The translations under genes were made by a program, and so were the position numbers. This document shows positions 46,215 through 57,646 of a stretch of 64,000 nucleotides of DNA, piece after piece. Below the pieces are notes generated by a model. It saw only the letters and a list, made by a program, of their open reading frames with translations, had not been told where the DNA came from and searched no databases. The stretch lies in assembly GCA_015501075.1 (NCBI GenBank), contig JADNYJ010000086.1:1-64000 (forward strand), read 5' to 3'. This DNA is from Gymnopilus junonius. Taxonomy: Eukaryota; Basidiomycota; Agaricomycetes; Agaricales; Galerinaceae. Position 1 is the stretch's first letter; the number at the start of each line of letters is the position of its first letter.

Positions 46215-48525
46215 CAGACTCCTCCCCAGTCTCACTCAGGCCTTATCTAATCTAATCTGTTGATCCAAAGTTTCAGCGAAACTTGAACAACTTTTAAAGT
46301 CCCTCGTGGACTGGCAAAACTTGTTGATGTGGTCGTGTTTGTCAACACATTCAAGGCTGTCAGGCCATCATGTGATATGAACCAGGTGACCTAAATGCGT
46401 CAACAAAGCTGCAATGCTGTCATACTCTTACCATTCTAGGCCGCAGGGAAATGCCTCCTCTCGGAATTAGGGTTCCATCGCTTCAAGAGCTTAACCCTTC
46501 TAGATACTGTGGAGTTGCCTTCACAATGGTGAAGTGAAGTCCATTTGATTCAGCTGATAACTCAACCACTTCGCTGCAGAGTTTTTTCTGGACCATCTTG
46601 AATAGGGTTGCCAAGTTCGGTTCAGTCCGGTTCTCGACAGATTTTCGAGAACTGAGAACTGAACTTTTAAAAATTTGCCAGAACCGAACTGGAACTGACT
46701 GAACTTTCAAGAACCGGTTCTTCCAGTTCGGTTCTGTCCAGTTCGCAGTTCGGACTGGTGAACTGCAAGATTTAAGAAAAAATGTATATATTCTAGTCTA
46801 AAAAGTCAATACAACAGCCTAAGAAGTAAATATACAGGACGGGGGCAATCGAGACAACGTCGCTGGGTAGTGGTCACCACTGCAATGACGTTGTGGAGGT
46901 CCCAATGTCCCCTACACTGACATAATGGGTTCCGCATTAACGTAAGGGCACTTGATACAATGTTGCGGGGTGGTGGCGCGTCCACAATGACCAAAGACAT
47001 TGTGGGGTTGCGATGACCCCTACACCAATGCGTGGGTTTCGGTCACGTCCACGATGATGCTGCGCAGTTGCAATGGCCCGGTGGGTGCCATGGTCAAATG
47101 TGAGCTCACCTGGTTGAGCAAAGGTGAGGGTGGTGGGGCCAGACTGACAGCAGTAGAAAAGGTGGAGGGGGGCGGCCGTCCTCTGAGCTCAATGCATGTG
47201 AGGTGAAAAAGCAGAGAGGTAGGGTGGCGGCGGTGTAGGAGGGAGGCCACACTCACCTCTGGCTCACTCTTCAATGCGAGGGAGGTGGTGGTGGATGTGG
47301 GGATGAGAGCAGCAGCAGTGCAAGCAGATTCTACCTCCAACTCACTCTTGTTAATGAGGGAGGTAGGACGGGCCAGCTAGATGGCCATTTCTGTCAAACG
47401 AAACAGAAAAGACATCGTTAGTGCATTCTCAAGTGAAAAAAAGAAGAACGTGGACATACGTGGACGCCTCCCTCTTCAAGGGTCCCCGCTTGTTGTATCT
47501 CCACCCCCCATCCTTCAATGGTTGGCCAAAAACAACCTGAAAAGAAAAGCAAGGTCAGTAAATTCAGCAGAAAAGGGATAGGAAGATAAAATGTGCTTGC
47601 GATGGATACGCGAGCACGTTCTGGACATACTTTATGTGCCTGTACCAGCTCACATCCTCATCTGAGGGAGGGACAATGCGGAGTGATGAGAAAAAGAGGG
47701 AGACAAAGGTGGATGGGTGACGGATGGAAGGTGGATGTAGTGATGGAGTGAGAGGTTCTATGGATGGTCGTTTTAAGCTCCGACTCAAATTAGGATCACA
47801 TCAATGCGGCATCAACTTGCGAAACACTCAATATTTGACTTTCCATGCTTCATTTGGTGCTACAAAAATTGCAATATCCATGGCTAAAAGTTCAGTTTGA
47901 ACCAGTTTGAACCCAGTTCTCAGAAATCTCAAATTTTGAGAACTGAGAACCGAACCTACTCAGCCCACGGCCGGACTGAACAGAACTGAACCTGAACTGT
48001 CAGTCCAGTTCAGCTGGTTCGGGTTCGAACTGTCGGTTCAGAACTGAACTTCGGCAACCCTAATCTTGAAAGCCCAATCAAAAGCTTCCTCAGGTGCAGC
48101 CATTTGAAGACAGGTACATAACCTTGGTATATCTTGAAGGAAAGCTTGCCTTACTGAACAGTCAACTTTGAGAATTTTGCTAACCATAGCAGACATCCTG
48201 GTGGTTTTCTGTCATGGATGTGCAGTCAATGGGGAGGTCCACCAATTAGCAATGAAAATTAGCTTTTGTATTTGCATCTATGTAGGTGTGCTATTCACCA
48301 CTACAAAGTTGCACATAAACCATGAGGCGCATAAGGAGATTTATCTTTGGCTAACATGAACATATCACATGATGGTCTGACAGCCTTGAATGTGTTGACA
48401 AAAATGACCACATCAACAAGTTTTGCCAGTCCACGAGGGACTTTAAAAGTTGTTCAAGTTTCGCTGAAACTTTGGATCAACAGATTAGATTAGATAAGGC
48501 CCAAGTGAGACTGGGGAGGAGTCTG
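46215..48525. mobile_element. Mutator-like non-autonomous element with 165-bp inverted ends
   Basis: The long inverted repeats 46,215-46,379 and 48,361-48,525 start CAGACTCCTCCCCAGTC and differ at only a few positions. They are flanked by the 9-bp direct repeat ACATCTATC (46,206-46,214 and 48,526-48,534). Long TIRs with 9-bp duplications are diagnostic of MULEs. No MULE transposase frame is inside, so it is non-autonomous. Its middle is filled by an hAT-like insertion (46,603-48,062). Confidence 0.88.
46603..48062. mobile_element. hAT-like non-autonomous element
   Basis: The ends read TAGGGTTGCC and GGCAACCCTA, flanked by the 8-bp direct repeat ATCTTGAA (46,595-46,602 and 48,063-48,070). An 8-bp duplication and TAGGG-type ends fit the hAT superfamily. 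Both subterminal zones (46,612-46,770 and 47,880-48,055) are packed with GAACTG/CAGTTC and GGTTC repeats in both orientations, like hAT transposase binding arrays. The middle (46,840-47,770) is GTGG-rich with no transposase frame. Confidence 0.88.
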
Positions 48526-48666
48526 ACATCTATCCAGTTAAAATAAAAATATTCGATGAGTTTGATGATCTTTAGAGAGAAAAGTTTGGGAGTGTTAAAA
48601 TTTGGCCACTACAACTCCTTGAGACAACCATGACCATGTGTGACAACCCTTCAGACCAGTGCTTTA

Positions 48667-48969
48667 CTATACCTCAGACATCCATCTCCTCGTCATCTTG
48701 CTCATCTTCATCAGGACTTTCTCCTCCATGATGGTAAGCTTTTGTTTCTTGGCATTGAACTCTGTTATTGACATGCCAATGCCCTTGACATGATGTGCCA
48801 GAGTTGACTTGTCGACATTGAATTCTTCTGTGACATCCCTCAATGCTTTCTTCTCTTGGAAGCCTTCCTGCCCTTCTGTATAGGTGCGTACAGCCTCAGA
48901 TATTTGCTTCTCATTGGCTTGATGTCTCTTGTGCTTCTTGACAAGGTCTGACAGTGCTTTTTTTGCCAT
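48667..48969 (-). pseudogene. Fragment of pogo-like transposase (HTH region)
   Basis: The ATG at 48,969 opens MAKKALSDLVKKHKRHQ, continuing with an HTH_psq-type pattern (KKALRDVTEEFNVDKSTLAHH) and LTIMEEKVLM, then stop. This corresponds to the N-terminal DNA-binding part of Fot1/pogo transposases, as in exon 1 of the copy at 35,606-38,440. The DDE core is absent. It belongs to the element 46,094-49,409. Confidence 0.65.
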
Positions 48970-49409
48970 TGATGCATCGGGAATATGTGAGCCAGTGGGG
49001 GGGGGTAGTGTATCAAGTTGTGTACACCTGATGTTGACTGTCACGCTTTTTCCTCCCAGCTTGTTGATTCTCTCCTGAACTCCATTTATGCAGAAAACTC
49101 TCAAAATTTCTTTGGCATGTAGCTAGGGATATTTTCTACCCATTCTGTAAATTTCAATTCAATCGAGCCATGCAGGGTCAAGTAATTTTGATACAAAGAT
49201 TGTGATGAGCACAGAAAGTGTCAAATTTGGAGGGTAATGGTCAAATATCTTTCCTCACATGCTTTCTTTTCACTAGAAATTTGGTACGATGATTAACATT
49301 GAAGGATACTTCATAGATGTGAAGTTTTATCATGCCTGGGTGAGAATTGTGGGCTGCAGAGCAATTTGTCTCAAGGAGGTATAGTGTCTCAAGGAGGTGT
49401 ATTACACTG

Positions 49410-50036
49410 TATCTGTTTGATTCATTGACATCCAGTCAAAGTTTCTTGTAATATTTGCCCAGTTGTCTTAACCCAGATCATTGATATGATATATTATTAT
49501 TGCATAGTATATATATACTTATACAAGGCACCTATCAACTTGAAGCACATCTGAACTTGTTTCCTCAGGAGCTTTATGAGGCGGCCTTTCACTGCAGAAA
49601 TGTTGTGGCTCAAAACTATCATATGTGCTATTTATGCAGAATTACCCAACAGTTTTTTGCTGCATGCAGTATACGGGTGCCAAATCAGCTGAGAAATTAG
49701 GCTGGGTGCTTGAGCCTCATGAACAAAATTTTGGATCTTTGATCGACTTGTAAAAATCATCCAACCTCACTTGGATTTACATTGTGTGGTACAAAATGTG
49801 AATGAATCTCACCATTTTTCCTCTTCTTAGTCGAAGGGCCATAACTCAGAGATATTTGGCTGGCTTTCTGTAATCCAGGTACATCCTGTCACTGAAGTTT
49901 GGACTGGACGTCAATAACAGAGAAATATTAGGTCTTTTGCGGTGAGAACTGTCAGTATTAATACTATTTTTGGAAGAAATCATGTCGGCTTATATATCTC
50001 CCCCCAGTACCGGTTACCTAGGAAGTTACTGAGCTC
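49410..50036. other. No gene seen; upstream region of paralogue C
   Basis: AT-rich spacer after the transposon. No supported frame. Confidence 0.45.
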
Positions 50037-51383
50037 ATGCAAACCACCTTGTCTCTGTTATTCTTTTTGGTTCTTTTTTCTGGGATATCAGGTTCGCATG
50101 GCGTCAATGCACTGATAAATGTGACAGTAAACAATCATGATTCTCGAATCATATACTCACCTAATTCAAGTGGGATAAAAATCGACGGACCCAACCTGGA
50201 TGCTGGTGGTGGGCACATGTTGGTAGAAGACGACCCAGGAGCGACTGCGATGATTAATTTCAGTTGTAAGTAGATAAGAATTATTTAAACCGACAGAACA
50301 GAAAAGTGAAATTTGGCCTACAACCTTCTGTTAGTTGTGTCGGTCTATTTCATGTCAACATTATGGCCTTATCGTGTCAGGATTATCTGGCGCTTGATGG
50401 AGGCCAGCCAATTATTGTTGATTTATAGGACTACAGCCGACCGGACATTGGAGGGGGAACGGGAACCGTTCCATCATGTGTTGTAGCATGGTACGGAGGG
50501 ACAGAGTCTGAAGATCATAGATTCATACCATTCTTGTCTCCGTTCCTCCAGGGATCCGTTACAGTGTGGTCAACATGTTTATGTGAGTAAGCTCGCCAAA
50601 GCTTTGCGGTACTTGACCCTTCAGATCCTACAGATACTGTCATTGGAACTGGAGTGATGAATGCCGGTTTTATAACTGCATCAACGGGTACACCTACCAG
50701 CACTACAGTCGGATTTACCACTGAAATTCCTTCAGGTATCGGCTCGAACTCAGGAAGTAATTTCTCAATCCTTGCCACCACAAATATACCTACGTTGCGT
50801 ATCGCCCTCGGTGTCGTTTTCGGCGTTTTGGCGCTCCTAATAATGATAGCGCTATGGTGGCGCTATAGGCGCCGCCACAGGAACAAAAGTGACGATATCA
50901 ATGCAACAGAGCCAGTCTTCTTACCTACTCCAATAAAAAATCTGTCAGAAGACAGACTGGATGGAGAGTCAGGACACGTCAACAACCTTGAGGATGGGAG
51001 CAAGTTGCAACTATCGTCGTACTACTAGTACCATTGATGGACTAGCTTCCAATAACCACAACGTTATGACAGAGATGGGTGTAGGCCGTGGTCCAAACTG
51101 GGATGGGCCTTCTACATATGCTCCTCCTAGCAGACCTTATTCCCAGACATTGCTTGGACGACAACCGACAACAACGAGCTCAACTGATAGTAGCGCAGCC
51201 CAAATAATTGTTACTAATCTTCCGACATACATACCCAATCCAGCTGGGTATTACGATCCTCCGAGGGCAGAGCCTGGAGGTTTGGGTGCAGGGGCTGGCC
51301 CACCTGTTCCTCCCTTAGCCACGGACGATTCTGTCTTCGGCGGAGATGCAGCAGACAGGTCAGAGAATGTAAGGTTTGGCTAA
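50037..51383 (+). pseudogene. Single-pass membrane protein paralogue C, frameshifted
   Basis: Same architecture as paralogues A and B: signal (LSLLFFLVLFSGISGSHG), LINVTVNNHDSRIIYSPNSSG and GATAMINF before the first intron. The second exon reads VYFMSTLWPY, then shifts frame to LALDGGQPIIVDL and meets a TAG at 50,428. The third exon (from about 50,626) gives TDTVIGTGVMNAGFI, a membrane helix (IALGVVFGVLALLIMIALWW) with RYRRRHRNK, and a tail that shifts frame near 51,000 before ending at 51,383. At least three lesions are present while all domains remain legible, so loss is recent or due to base errors. It is on the opposite strand to A and B, 4.9 kb from B, with the transposon nest between. 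Confidence 0.7.
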
Positions 51384-51517
51384 TTAATTGGTATTCGGCC
51401 TATACGAAATGTACGTCAGACCATGTTACATGTTGTAACTTTTATCGAATAAAATAAGAATTAAAATCCTGGGGCTTAAGCTGATTAACCCAAAATAAGA
51501 AAATCAAGAGAAGACTT

Positions 51518-52309
51518 TTATTTAGACCGTGTCATATTTTCGACGTCCTTCAGCCACTTTTGCAACTGTCCACCCCACCCTCCTATCCTTTGCATCTTCC
51601 TTTTCATCGTGTTCGTTCCTTTGACGCGGCTAAACTCGCGCAACCGTGCCTCATACCGTGGGCGAGAACTCCAGTGGTGAGTAATGCACCGCCAGATAAT
51701 ATAGAGGGAATTGGAAAAGGTTTGATGGCATCCAGGACTGCATTGTTCCGTCATATCAAACATACGCAGGATGCTTCGCCAGATGATACGAGGGAGATAA
51801 AGAGCGAGAGGAGGATCGAGCCCTTGAATGATAGTTGGTAAGATAAGCGTCAGTGGACAAAAACAAGTACTGACATATAACGTCTGTAGATTCCTCGAAA
51901 GGGATCTTTCCTCCCATGTTTACGTAGTTGCCATCCACAACCCACCCGCGCCCCGTGCCTTGTGCCATAGCCTCCCGAAGGCGCACTTGGAATTCATCAG
52001 GGGGACTTTCTACCCACCCAGGCTGATACATTATCTTGTCCATATCAATGTAAGGAACACCAAGTATCCGCGAAAGCGCGGTGGCAGTTGTGCTCTGAAG
52101 AAATGACGCCAACCTGCTCATAAAGTAACTCGCGCTTCATGAAGGCCGGCTACTTGCCTTTCCAACGCCTGCGGTAGGAATCCCTTAGCTCAATGTGCAG
52201 CATCGAAACCGGAGAAATAATACGCGCCGCTATTTCCAATAAGATGCACGCGATATCGCCCTCGGGCATCGCCCAGAAGCGGTAGAAATGATGATTGTGC
52301 GCCCTGCAT
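51518..52309 (-). CDS. P-loop (adenylate-kinase-like) family protein, intact copy 1
   Basis: Four exons in phase (52,228-52,309, 52,158-52,168, 51,875-52,094 and 51,518-51,822) encode 205 residues. The start MQGAQSSFLPLLGDARGRYR leads to Walker A LIGNSGVGKST, split by two introns so that an 11-nt micro-exon carries Gly-Val-Gly-Lys. Then STTATALSRILGVPYIDMDK, WVVDGNYV, the Walker B-like WLDPPLALYLPR (split by the third intron), CSPGC, and the family ending MQRIGGWGGQLQKWLKDVE. The first two donors are GC (GCGCGT and GCAAGT) rather than GT. The fold is that of small P-loop kinases; substrate unknown. The neighbour copy at 52,739-53,542 is a tandem paralogue. Confidence 0.8.
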
Positions 52310-52738
52310 GAGACCAGATGTGGTAATTGTAAAGTAACAAGGCTGTCGAAGTCTTCGCCTACCTTCCAGTGAATTGAAGAAGTCGAGTCAGCGTTTCCCG
52401 TCTTTCTTACGGGACCGAATTTACCCCGTGGACGATTTAATTTAAAGTACTTGATATCAAAGCGCACGGACCCACGATCGTCGAACAAAGAGCGGATGCA
52501 AAAGTGTGAACCATGGCAGAGCCGGATTTCCAGGCAAACAGCCAACCCACAAAGCATTGCAAAAATGAGAAGAAAAGAAAGGCTGCAAATTTATTGCAGA
52601 AACATTATCGGTACATTTAAATGGAGCAATTTTTGACGCATAAGAAAAATCTGCAGGATGCCACTCCCGCATCATCCCGTCCAAACTTTGGAATATGTCA
52701 GCGCAAGGATCCAACCAGAAACCAGAGAAAATTTACCT

Positions 52739-53542
52739 TCAATTAGATCGAAACATGTCCTCAACGTCCTTCAGCCACTTTTTCAAATCTCCGCCCCAGC
52801 CGCCGATCCTTCTCATCTTGCGCTTTTCCGCATTCCTTCCTTCGATTAAGCCGTACTCGGGTATTCGGTCTTCTAACCTCTTACGGATAGGAAAATGCCG
52901 GGTAATACACCACACAATGATACTCTTTTTCGAGAAGAAAACCTCTGAGAATCGTTCCTTGCACCCAGGGCTGCAGGGTTCTGTCAATCTAAGGAGTCGC
53001 CAGAAGGTACGCAAAAGCAAGCGCGGAAGATAGAGCGCTAGAGGTGGATCAAGCCCTAAATATGTTTTAAGAAATATATGAGTTGTAGTATAACAAAGAG
53101 ATCCTTACAAATAACGTCAGTCGATTCTTCGAAGGCTATTCTCCCCCCTCTGTTATCATAGTTGCCATCGGCAATCCATCCTCTGGGGTCTTGATCCAAT
53201 TCTGCACGAAGTTGGGCTCGAAATTCCTCCGCTGGTGTCTCTTTCCAGCCAGGCTTCCACATTACCCTGTCCATGGATACGTAAGGCACCCCTAGGATGC
53301 GAGCGAGAGTTATTCCGACTGTGCTCTGAAGGAACAACATGACTCATGAAGGATGGAGCACATCACACGAGTAAACTCGCATAATTTACCTTTCCAGCAC
53401 CTAGGAAGGTATGTTCAAATCAGCATCTATAAAATTGTCAACCAAACATAAGTCTCTTACCGCTGTTACCAACGATGTGGACACGAAAGCGTCCTTCCCC
53501 ATCACCTAGGAGGGGAGGAAAATTAGGATGTGGAAGGGTCAT
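52739..53542 (-). CDS. P-loop (adenylate-kinase-like) family protein, intact copy 2
   Basis: Four exons in phase (53,461-53,542, 53,390-53,400, 53,109-53,325 and 52,739-53,055) encode 208 residues. Exon 1 has the same length (82 nt) as in copy 1, and the micro-exon is again 11 nt. The start MTLPHPNFPPLLGDGEGRFR reaches VHIVGNSGAGKST across the two introns. Then VGITLARILGVPYVSMDRVM, WIADGNYDNRGG, LDPPLALYLPRLLLRTF, EPCSPGCKERFSEVFFSKKS and MRRIGGWGGDLKKWLKDVE. Donors here are ordinary GTAAGA and GTAAAT. Conservation of every motif with the tandem copy supports function. Confidence 0.82.
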
Positions 53543-55222
53543 GAAGTTTTAGCGTTATTCCCGGCCAAGATACGCATATATATATGATGGGCTGGGTAGC
53601 ACACGGCGATGAAGGTCGAAACGTTGACCGCAGAATGAATGGAACGAGTCAAAGGTAATCACAGCGGGTGTTCTTAGCCGCTCCGTCTCCCACTCGGGCT
53701 AATACCTCCGAATTATCCATGTGACCGCGTTTATCACGGAGATACGACTCGAGTTATATCGGAGAACGTCAGTTTGCTACTTCTCTGATCATTTGAATCT
53801 GATCGACTGGCGAGCCAGGCTAACGACTCGACATAATCGGCACGCCCAACACGCGTCGCGATCAAGTCGTGATCATCATCCATGGCCAGAAATTAAAATA
53901 TTGTGTATGAGGATATGATCATCACCAATCGCTTCTTCACCTTGACAGTCGTTCCAGCCGTAGATGTCGGTGAATGCGCTAATACGAAGACCAGGCTTCC
54001 ATACTCAGTAACGACATTTGGAGGCCAGTTTTTTAGTTTGGTCTCAGGCTTTATTTTGGATGATGGATAGTTCTCAAGCCTATATATGCATCATATGTGA
54101 TATGCCTTCCTCAGAATAATTTTCAAGCTTTGTCTAAGCATCTAGCTTTTCGCACTGCACAGTGGTCTGAACCCAGGCCGCATATTTACTCTGGTATTCA
54201 CACTTCTGCAACTCTGAGGTTCTGAGAAGCCTTCTGCCCAATTTCCGTCCGTGGCGGCGATTCTCGGGCGGTGTTGCTTCGAGATCTACTAACTTCTACA
54301 TGACTGCAGGCTGTAAGTACCAGCAATTCTAGAAAATAAGGACTACTTCCACCAGCGCCCATACATCAGTACGTGGACGGAATAAAATTCCAGATTATAA
54401 CGATATAATAGGATCCATTTTACGAACCTCGTGGGTACTCGCAAGTAGCTCAGACGAGATGGCTCTGTAATCGTTCAGAAGCCAAATACCAGGTATTGTT
54501 TCAAGCTCCAGCCGGTGGCGTATCAACACTGCATAGCCAAAAACGACTTGCGGTGTCATTCTAGACAAACTGGCGCAGAATTGAAATCATTCAAGTCAGA
54601 ACGGTTTATACGAATGGAAACTGTGATTCTTTGGAAAAAGGTGTTCCTAGCAGATATCGAGGAGCTGGCTCGTCAACACATAAGTATTATATTCTAGCTT
54701 ATATCTTTGCATGCAATTACCATGCACCTGTATTCATGCATTTAGCAGCTAGCTCGCGGCCTGGGGTAATGAAGCTTCAAGCATTTGCTTTATCAAAATC
54801 GCTTCGAGGCTTCTTCGTTATCCTCATACATCGGGCTATCCACCTCCAGCTCGGATTCAGGGTTCAGGATTCAAGATTCTGTCATTCAGATCCTCGAGTT
54901 CGGGATTTGAGGTAACCTGAACCGAGTCATCAATCTGTCGAAGTAAGCTTTACATCACGATGGTACTTGGTGAAGCTGCAGAATGCAGGAACTTGAAAGC
55001 CAACATTCTGTGTAGTAAGGGTATCTCATCGTTCCTCGCACGATGCTTGTTCGATAATAGACTGCAGTATAAAAAGAACAGAAGGCAATCAAGGCACTGT
55101 GCAATCCGGGGTAGACGGATTTGATTGAGTCACCGAATGGTAGGAGACTAAGTATGTATGACCATGGAATGATTATGATTATGTTGGTGCCATGTTATAC
55201 ATTGCATCTGACGTAAAAGAGA
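53543..55222. other. No gene seen
   Basis: Upstream region of P-loop copy 2 and further spacer. Short frames (53,721-53,918, 54,631-54,915) have no motif. Confidence 0.45.
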
Positions 55223-56699
55223 TCATGCATAGAACATCAAAACTCTAGAACTTGTAATGAGCAAGCGAAAACAAACAGAGACAACCCACAGCAAAGCATC
55301 AACCACCCTAGAAGACCCCCTCTGCTCTCTTCGTCCAGATGACTTCGTCGCAGCATACTGATACGCCCCTTGCTGCGGTCCTCCTTGTTCTTGACGATAA
55401 CTGTACGCGTCGTCCGCCGGCTGCTGCTGCCGCTGATCCTGGTACTGATACTGATACTGCGGATTGCAGGTGGGAGTTGGGCAGGAGGCGAAGGGGGTTT
55501 GGAGCGGGACAGCGAAGGACGATGCACCCTCCGGCGGTGGAAGATGGAACGGAGCTGGAGACTGAGACTGAGACTGAGCATAAGGCCGATTTGCGGCTTC
55601 GGAGGATAAGTATGATAGGGCGCTCTCAGAAGGCCTGGCGATACGACCTGCTGCTGCTGATTTGAATTTTGATTTTGATTTTGCTGATAATACGCCGGAG
55701 GGAGCTGGGCAGGTGGGAAGGCGGATTGGGCGCTGGAACTGCGAACGGTGAAGCATCTTGCCGCGGTGGTACAGCTTGAGGGGCAGCTTGATTTGCCCGT
55801 ACGGAGGATAAGTAAGACAAGGCGTTTTCAGAACCGACTTTGTGGAAGACTGTCCATCAGAGAGCAATGACTGCCGACGACCAGGCGATGGAACGGGGGT
55901 TTGGCGGGGCCGGGAGGAGGTATGGGTATAGGGGCCTGCTGCCTGCGGGACCGTTGACTATTCGCTCCAGCTGAAGGCGCAACGTTCCGCATCTGTGTCG
56001 CACTGTTTGCATACGGCAAAGGCTCAGGAGAGTACATTGCTAGTCCTGGATGTTGAGGTACACCGGGGACAGGCTGCTTGTGCTGAATATACGAATTGCC
56101 TTCGGAAGGGGTTGGTTGAGGGAAGGGATCAATGCCGAATAGTGGTTGAGGTTGAATCGTAGATTTTCGCTGGATTTTCGATCGACCAGAAAAACGGCCT
56201 GTGTTGACACTGCCCGCTTCAGACGGAGGTGGTGGTTCAGAACGTTCAGGCTGCCTGGTTGGGGCCCGGTAGCGTGTAGAATACGATAAAGGACGAGGTC
56301 CTAAATGAAGATAGAGATTAAGCCGAAAACGTCACTGATAACATAGAAAGTCATACCTGGAGGCATGACGCGCCTTTCTTCCTTTCGAGATAACATGAAG
56401 CAGCACAGCAGTGCTACTAACAGCATTCCACCTGATGCTGCCAATGCCAGGTATAAAGTATTTGTCATGAATGATATCGGTATTTGCAGTTCGCCTTGAT
56501 AGATCGATAAGGAGAGCTGAGGGTGTCGGGACTGCAGTAGAGGATGAAAGGTCGTCTCCGACCAGCGGGAGGCGTAAGCTCTAGAAAAGCCATCCAAGGA
56601 TCGATAATCCGTCAGAATGAGGATAGCGAAGAACCTCAACAGAACAGTCTGGTGCTGGCGATGGCGATGGCTCTGAGTCGAGGTAGACCCCATCCCCAT
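55223..56699 (-). pseudogene. Single-pass membrane protein with Pro/Gln-rich tail; distal frame uncertain
   Basis: Exon 1 (56,357-56,699) starts MGMGSTSTQSHRHRQHQT, has a hydrophobic start segment (VLLRFFAILILTDY), a short outer region, and a clear membrane helix (TLYLALAASGGMLLVALLCCF) followed by LSRKEERRV. It splices in phase to exon 2 at 56,300 (GPRPLSYSTRYRAP), a basic and Pro-rich tail. From about 55,870 the coding character moves between frames. Two related blocks, ENALSYLSSVRANQ and ESALSYLSSEAANR, appear in different frames, so one or more indels or an unrecognised intron are present before the ending at 55,223. The plan is like the 40-51 kb membrane proteins but sequence relatedness is not evident. 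Confidence 0.55.
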
Positions 56700-57278
56700 C
56701 CAAAGGACTGCTGAGCAGCTGGGTGAGGAGTGCTGTGGTATGAAGCATCCTCAACGTCGTGCTCCATGGGCACGATCCAAAATTACGACATCAGCGTCCC
56801 AATTCTGTACCCAGCCCTGTTTGGCATCGATCCTGGGCACGATGCATGCTTCTGTGACACATTCATATTCGAGGGTTCAAATGTCGAAGATGGTAGAACA
56901 CCATTGGAATTGGGCAGAAACGGCTACAGCACGGTAGTGTCGCATAAAAACATTGTAGGAAAATAGATTTCGTGAGAGCTGGAAGCGCGACAAAGTGGCG
57001 ATCGAGGAGAAAACATGAGGATTGAAGAAAACTGACAATATGCGTAGTTTCTCATCACGTGTTATTTCACATAACGCGTTTAGGAGACTAGGGTGGCCGA
57101 TTATTCTGAACGGGCAGCTGAGCAGATATCCACAGATTTTATATCAAATTTACGATATTATTCTACTAAAGTATGACACATAACCTTGGCCTTGTATATA
57201 CATTTTTCCTAGGTTGCTCCTCACTTACTGGGGAGGATCAATGTCATTCAGCTGGTAAATAATGTGCAGAGACACTCA
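56700..57278. other. No gene seen
   Basis: Upstream region of the membrane protein gene and 3' side of the Rho array. No supported frame. Confidence 0.45.
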
Positions 57279-57583
57279 CAAGCAGCATGCACAGCTCCTT
57301 TAAAGAGTGTAGCTACACCCTGTTGAGTAAGCGCAGAGCATTCGTAGTACTTTTGCCCAATGATGTCTCTACACAGAAGCTCACCTTCTGCGTAACTAAT
57401 CGGTGTAAGATTTCTAGAGTACTCTGTTTATCCTACAAGTCCAGAAATAAAGAGAAGATTTTGCAAAGCTTAATTATTATATAGATCCCGGACAACCTCG
57501 GGGTCATCGCAAAGATTGATCTTGGTCCCAACGAGCACAATCTTTGCATTCAATGGTTTGTGATACCAGATTTCAGGATACCA
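57279..57583 (-). pseudogene. Rho-family GTPase fragment (C-terminal exons only)
   Basis: One exon-like block at about 57,474-57,583 encodes WYPEIWYHKPLNAKIVLVG and TKINLCDDPEVVRDL, the G4 region. A second at about 57,280-57,400 encodes PISYAEGELLCRDIIGQKYY and ECSALTQQGVATLF, the G5 region. The join between them lacks a good donor, and no N-terminal exons with the P-loop lie between it and the next gene. It is a truncated member of the array. Confidence 0.7.
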
Positions 57584-57646
57584 CTGTTCGTAATAAGTTA
57601 TAACTGGTCAACTGAACGTAAGGCAGACCAGATCATATCCTAAGTC

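Larger units (their letters stand above)
46094..49409 (-). mobile_element. TA-flanked pogo-like element, host of nested insertions
   Basis: A 3,316-bp unit with 17-bp perfect inverted ends (46,094-46,110 and 49,393-49,409, CAGTGTAATACACCTCC), flanked by TA on both sides (46,092-46,093 and 49,410-49,411). A second copy of the TGTCTCAAGGAGG subterminal motif lies at the right end. It keeps only a fragment of transposase (48,667-48,969). A Mutator-like element (46,215-48,525) is inserted near the left end, leaving about 1 kb of the original element. Confidence 0.88.

Noticed and set aside
54430..54480. tRNA-like wording GTAGCTCAGACGAGA
   Set aside because: No B box at the right distance and no cloverleaf pairing.
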